10,365 bases of DNA from Spirochaetales bacterium (GTDB taxonomy: Bacteria > Spirochaetota > Spirochaetia > DSM-27196 > SKKC01), in contig SKKC01000052.1 in the NCBI GenBank assembly GCA_007121695.1, positions 1-10,365 on the forward strand, written 5' to 3'. Shown here piece by piece: positions 7,113 to 10,365 of the stretch. Position 1 is the first letter of the stretch. Each line of letters begins with the position of its first letter. The notes beneath the pieces were generated by a model. That model was not told the DNA's origin. It was given only the letters and a program-made list of their open reading frames with translations, and searched no databases. The translations under genes and the position numbers were made by a program.

Positions 7113-8168
7113 TCAGCCGCCGTGTTCAATGTAGCCGAGCGCATGTGCCATCTCTGCGTTCAGGATGGCGGCGCCAGCTGCCCCGCGAACGGTGTTATGT
7201 CCGAGAATTACCATGCGATAATCGAATACCGGGCACGGCCTGATCCGGCCGACCCATGTCACCATGCCGTTTTCCCGGTATACGTCAGATCGGGGTTGCG
7301 GGCGATCAGGTTCTTCGAGCACCTGTACAGGATGGGCAGGAGCGCTTGGCAGGCGATATTCCTGCGGTGGTCCGGTGAACTCGCGCAACACGCGTTTCAA
7401 CTCGTCGACACCCGGGCTGCGCTCAAAGCGTATGCTGACGGTTTCGGTATGTCCGTCAGCGACAGGCACCCGGGTACACTGCGCCGAGACCCGAAATCCA
7501 GCCGGAGTAACCGTTCTCCCGTCGCAGCTCCCGAGAATCTTCGCAGCTTCGGTTTCCAGTTTGTCTTCCTCGTCCGGAATGTACGGAACGATATTTCCGA
7601 GTATGTCCATACTTGGGACACCCGGATATCCGGCCCCGCTGACCGCCTGCAGCGTGGTAACCTGCACGTCGGTTATGCCGAAGGCCCGATGCAGCGGGGC
7701 AAGGACCATGGCGAGGAACATTGTTGAGCAGTTCGAGTTTGTAATGATGCCGCCCGAGTATGGCTGTGTTTTCAGTAGCTGAAGATGGTCGGCATTCACT
7801 TCAGGTATGACAAGCGGAACGTCTGAATCCATACGGTGATTCTTCGCGTTACTGATCACAAGCTTTCCGGCTGTGGCATAGGCAGTCTCGACCTCGCTCG
7901 CGACCGACGAGTCGAGACCCGAAAACAGAACCGGTGATTCAAGTGTATCGTCGGTGCCTTTCAGGACCATGCGCGACACCGTCGACGGCATCGCGACCGG
8001 TTCGTGCCACTGCACCGCTTCGGCGTACGATTTTCCCCTGTTGCGGGGTGAAGCCACCAGTTCGTGAACACGAAAGAGTGGATGCCCGTCCAGAAGACGG
8101 ATAAACTTCTGACCAACTGTGCCGGTAGCACCGAGTACCGCGACCGGGATATGTTCTGATTTTACCAT
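7113..8168 (-). CDS. asd: Aspartate-semialdehyde dehydrogenase, archaeal/eukaryotic type
   Basis: NADPH-dependent reduction of 4-phospho-aspartate to aspartate-4-semialdehyde, the step right after aspartokinase. From ATG 8168 the protein has 351 aa: Rossmann start VAVLGATGTVGQKF (9-22), LKGTDDTLESPVLFSGLDSS, VISNAKNHRMDSDVPLVIPEVN, catalytic C147 in NSNCSTM, QAVSGAGYPGV, and probable catalytic H240 in GHTETVSIRFE. The NSNCSTM context, the K-N-H-R-M-D-x-D-V-P segment and the overall length fit the archaeal/fungal subfamily (TIGR00978-like) better than the common bacterial Asd, as I recall these families. An in-frame ATG at 8183 adds five residues (MLWPI). I prefer 8168, since GGAG lies only 1 nt from the 8183 ATG, but neither start has an ideal Shine-Dalgarno site. 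It is first in its operon, divergent from the helicase gene and 3 nt ahead of lysC. Confidence 0.94.
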   Translation of the reverse strand: MVKSEHIPVAVLGATGTVGQKFIRLLDGHPLFRVHELVASPRNRGKSYAEAVQWHEPVAMPSTVSRMVLKGTDDTLESPVLFSGLDSSVASEVETAYATAGKLVISNAKNHRMDSDVPLVIPEVNADHLQLLKTQPYSGGIITNSNCSTMFLAMVLAPLHRAFGITDVQVTTLQAVSGAGYPGVPSMDILGNIVPYIPDEEDKLETEAAKILGSCDGRTVTPAGFRVSAQCTRVPVADGHTETVSIRFERSPGVDELKRVLREFTGPPQEYRLPSAPAHPVQVLEEPDRPQPRSDVYRENGMVTWVGRIRPCPVFDYRMVILGHNTVRGAAGAAILNAEMAHALGYIEHGG

Positions 8169-8222
8169 GATGGGCCAAAGCATACTCCATGTGCACGGTT
8201 TATTTCGAGAGGTTTTTTACGG
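8169..8222. promoter_or_regulatory. Divergent asd / helicase intergenic region
   Basis: The only divergent gap in the window, 54 bp (39 bp if asd starts at 8183). It must hold, or lie beside, the starts of both transcription units unless promoters sit inside the coding regions. I see no convincing -35/-10 pair; CATACT/TATGCT-like sequence near 8180-8186 is the only weak -10 resemblance. GAGAGG at 8207-8212, 10 nt before ATG 8223, is the likely ribosome site of the helicase gene. Confidence 0.35.
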
Positions 8223-10365
8223 ATGCACGCCATAGAGCGCCTGGGATTACACATAATCGAACAGATGCAGCGGGAAATTGCCGAGTCCGGCGAAAACGAA
8301 GTGCTTTTTGCCGGCCTGGTGGATGAGTCCGGCGTTGTGAGTGAGGTGAGCGTTATCGCCCGGGGTAATCTGACGGCGGTACCCGCACCGTTCGAGGGAA
8401 TGACCCACGGCCAGGTTGTCATACACAACCATCCATCGGGCAACCTCCGGCCGAGCGACGCGGACCTGGCCATAGCTGCCGAGCTGTCTGCACGAGGCGT
8501 TGGAAGCTACATCGTCGACAATGCGGTACAACGGATCTACGCCGTGGTCGAAGCGATGCCGCCAAAAGAGCGCCACCTCATGGACGCCGATCAGCTTGCC
8601 GATGTTCTTCGCCCGGGTGGGCGCGCCGAAAAGCTGCTCGATGCATTCGAATCACGCAGCGAGCAGGTATCCATGCTCGAACTTGTCGCACAAGGTTTCA
8701 ACGAAGACACACATGTAATCTGCGAAGCAGGAACCGGAGTCGGCAAGAGTTTTGCGTATCTCATTCCGGCGATACGCTGGGCAGCCGACAACGACGAACG
8801 GGTCGTTATCTCCACGGCAACGATTACCCTGCAGCATCAGCTTGTGGAGAAGGACATCCCCGCTGTACAGCGGATGTTAGGCACATCGGTTCCCGTCGTA
8901 ATCGTCAAAGGGCGAGGTAACTACCTCTGCGAGACCCGTCTCGATGAAGCGCATCGTGAGCAGACTGAACTGTTTGACACTGTCTCCGAAGAACTGAACG
9001 CATTGCGCTCGTGGGCATCCGAGACAACAACCGGAGTCAGAAGCGATCTGACATTTCAGGTAGAGCCGGATGTCTGGAGTCAGGTCAATGCAGACGGCGA
9101 CAGCTGCGCGCCGCTTCGCTGCAGAAACAACGACTGTTTTCTGGTGCAGGCGCGCAGGCAGGCCGCAGACGCCCGCATACTTGTCGTGAACCACCATCTG
9201 CTGTTCAGTGACCTGAATCTTCGCGTCCTGGGCATCGGATATGATGCCACGGCCGTTCTTCCACCGTTTCCACGACTGGTCATAGACGAGGCGCACACGG
9301 TCGAGCGAATCGCGACGGCCTACTTCTCGGACGAGTTCTTCCGTTACGGTTTGTCGAAGGTGCTCCGGCAGCTCTACCGATCGCAGGGTTCCCGGCAGAC
9401 CGGCCTGCTGTTCCGGGTCGCCGAAGAAAGTGGAGATGATACTCTCACCGGGGACGCTGTTTCACGCATACAGCACGTTGAGACCGCCATGAAGCATCTT
9501 GACACCTCGTCCGCCGAGCTGCTTGAAACCGCAGAGTCGTTTCGGCTGATTGACTTGCCGGAATCGCGTGTGCAACAGGCTGTGATTGAACCCGTGAAAC
9601 GTGTGCAGGCCGAACTCATTCAACTCTGTGATCGTGTTGCGCGCGCGCTGGCACTGATCGAAGACGACGATAGCGATGTCCTTGTCGACGGTCGTGGAGT
9701 AGTGAGACGCCTCGAGCGGTTCGCAGCTGTGTGCCGACGCATTACCGATTTTCGGGACGAGATGGATACTGTCGTGTGCTACGGCGAGCGGCTGAAAGGA
9801 CGTCACGGAGACAGTTGTCTGAGGCTTGTCTGCGCTCCGCTTCATATTGGCGACATGATGCGGGAAGCCGTATACGAGCCGCTGAAAACAGTCGTGTGCA
9901 CAAGCGCCACGCTCTCGGTCGGCAAGACCTTCGATTTCTGGAAGGCGCGAACGGGCTTTGACAGAATCGACCGTGTTGTCCTGGAAGACCGATTCGAATC
10001 TCCCTTCGACTACGCGACCAGGGTGCTTCTTGGAGTACCGACCGATGCACCCGATCCCGGATCGAGCGACTATATTCCCTTCGTTGGCGATTTCACGAAA
10101 CGGCTACTGCTCCTGACCGAGGGCCGGGGGCTCGTATTGTTCACCTCGTACGCGATGCTCATGAGTGTATACGATGATGTAGCACCCGCGCTTTCAGATG
10201 CCGGCATAGCGGTGTATCGACAGGGGAGCGAGGATCGCAACCGGCTTCTTCAGAGTTTTCGAGAGGATGTCGCCAGTGTGCTGTTTGGAACTGATACCTT
10301 CTGGGAGGGTGTCGATGCGCCGGGAATCAGTCTGGAGGTCGTAATCATATGCAGGTTGCCCTTTG
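8223..10365 (+). CDS. RadC-like JAMM domain fused to DinG/XPD-type FeS helicase, 3' end outside window
   Basis: Superfamily 2 helicase preceded by a JAB/MPN metallo-domain; 714 codons are open to the right edge. N-terminal domain (about 1-115): candidate catalytic E26 in the first strand, then H68-N-H70-P-S-G and S78-x-x-D81, giving a full JAMM zinc site, followed by a RadC-like ARGVGSYIVDN segment. Helicase part: Q-motif-like RSEQVSML, Walker A EAGTGVGKS (168-176), cysteine C236 in RGNYLC plus C295, C300 and C305 (C-x4-C-x4-C) for a 4Fe-4S cluster, DEAH box 355-358, VVNHHLL, CTSATL (559-564), and FGTDTFWEGVDAPG (from 688) running to the RLPF of the last motif at the edge. DinG-family proteins unwind DNA 5'-3' and act on D-loops, R-loops and forked DNA. 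Some Firmicute DinG carry an exonuclease domain at this end; here a JAMM domain takes that place. The JAMM substrate is unknown. ATG 8223 has GAGAGG 10 nt upstream. Only the last conserved motif and tail are missing. Confidence 0.92.
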   Translation, partial: MHAIERLGLHIIEQMQREIAESGENEVLFAGLVDESGVVSEVSVIARGNLTAVPAPFEGMTHGQVVIHNHPSGNLRPSDADLAIAAELSARGVGSYIVDNAVQRIYAVVEAMPPKERHLMDADQLADVLRPGGRAEKLLDAFESRSEQVSMLELVAQGFNEDTHVICEAGTGVGKSFAYLIPAIRWAADNDERVVISTATITLQHQLVEKDIPAVQRMLGTSVPVVIVKGRGNYLCETRLDEAHREQTELFDTVSEELNALRSWASETTTGVRSDLTFQVEPDVWSQVNADGDSCAPLRCRNNDCFLVQARRQAADARILVVNHHLLFSDLNLRVLGIGYDATAVLPPFPRLVIDEAHTVERIATAYFSDEFFRYGLSKVLRQLYRSQGSRQTGLLFRVAEESGDDTLTGDAVSRIQHVETAMKHLDTSSAELLETAESFRLIDLPESRVQQAVIEPVKRVQAELIQLCDRVARALALIEDDDSDVLVDGRGVVRRLERFAAVCRRITDFRDEMDTVVCYGERLKGRHGDSCLRLVCAPLHIGDMMREAVYEPLKTVVCTSATLSVGKTFDFWKARTGFDRIDRVVLEDRFESPFDYATRVLLGVPTDAPDPGSSDYIPFVGDFTKRLLLLTEGRGLVLFTSYAMLMSVYDDVAPALSDAGIAVYRQGSEDRNRLLQSFREDVASVLFGTDTFWEGVDAPGISLEVVIICRLPF

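Noticed and set aside
6894..7727. A 277-codon + strand open frame across the lysC/asd junction
   Set aside because: It is antisense to two clear metabolic enzymes and spans their boundary; its translation is Arg/Cys-rich with no family pattern.
8169..8222. A lysine riboswitch or attenuator ahead of asd/lysC
   Set aside because: The gap is about 54 bp, far too short for a lysine riboswitch, and no leader peptide rich in Lys or Thr is visible.

Overview
This is a densely coding bacterial chromosome segment of roughly 55% GC by eye, with nine protein genes and almost no intergenic DNA. I see no mobile element, CRISPR array, tRNA or rRNA. The best guess for the host is a free-living spirochaete of the Spirochaeta/Treponema type. 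Three things suggest this: a cvpA / delta-prime-like / AtoS / AtoC gene order of the kind I recall from Treponema, an archaeal/eukaryotic-type aspartate-semialdehyde dehydrogenase, and the mid-to-high GC. This assignment is an inference from memory, not a database result.

Layout. Positions 1-4161 (+ strand) form one tightly packed operon: the 3' part of a CvpA-family membrane protein, a clamp-loader delta-prime-like protein with a large insertion, a soluble PAS histidine kinase, and its sigma-54-activating response regulator. The junctions are abutting (TGA/GTG), 11 nt, and a 4-nt ATGA overlap. This run ends only 7 bp from the end of a convergent minus-strand operon. Read in its own direction (8168 down to 4169), that operon is asd, lysC, a small C-terminal J-domain protein, and a WecA/TagO-type polyprenyl-phosphate sugar-1-phosphate transferase. 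Diverging from asd across about 54 bp is a + strand gene that runs off the right edge. It encodes a RadC-like JAMM domain fused to an iron-sulfur DinG/XPD-type helicase.

How the genes work together. LysC and Asd catalyse the first two steps of the aspartate pathway (lysine/diaminopimelate, threonine, methionine). The WecA-type enzyme starts a lipid-linked envelope glycan, so this operon mixes amino-acid and wall-precursor supply with envelope polymer synthesis. The kinase/regulator pair is a complete NtrB/NtrC-like phosphorelay with all key residues visible; its signal and targets cannot be read from the window.

Most noteworthy item: the JAMM-DinG fusion, in which both the metal-binding JAMM residues and the helicase/FeS motifs look intact. 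Second is the delta-prime-like protein, with about 105 extra residues and an altered P-loop. The rest is ordinary housekeeping sequence.
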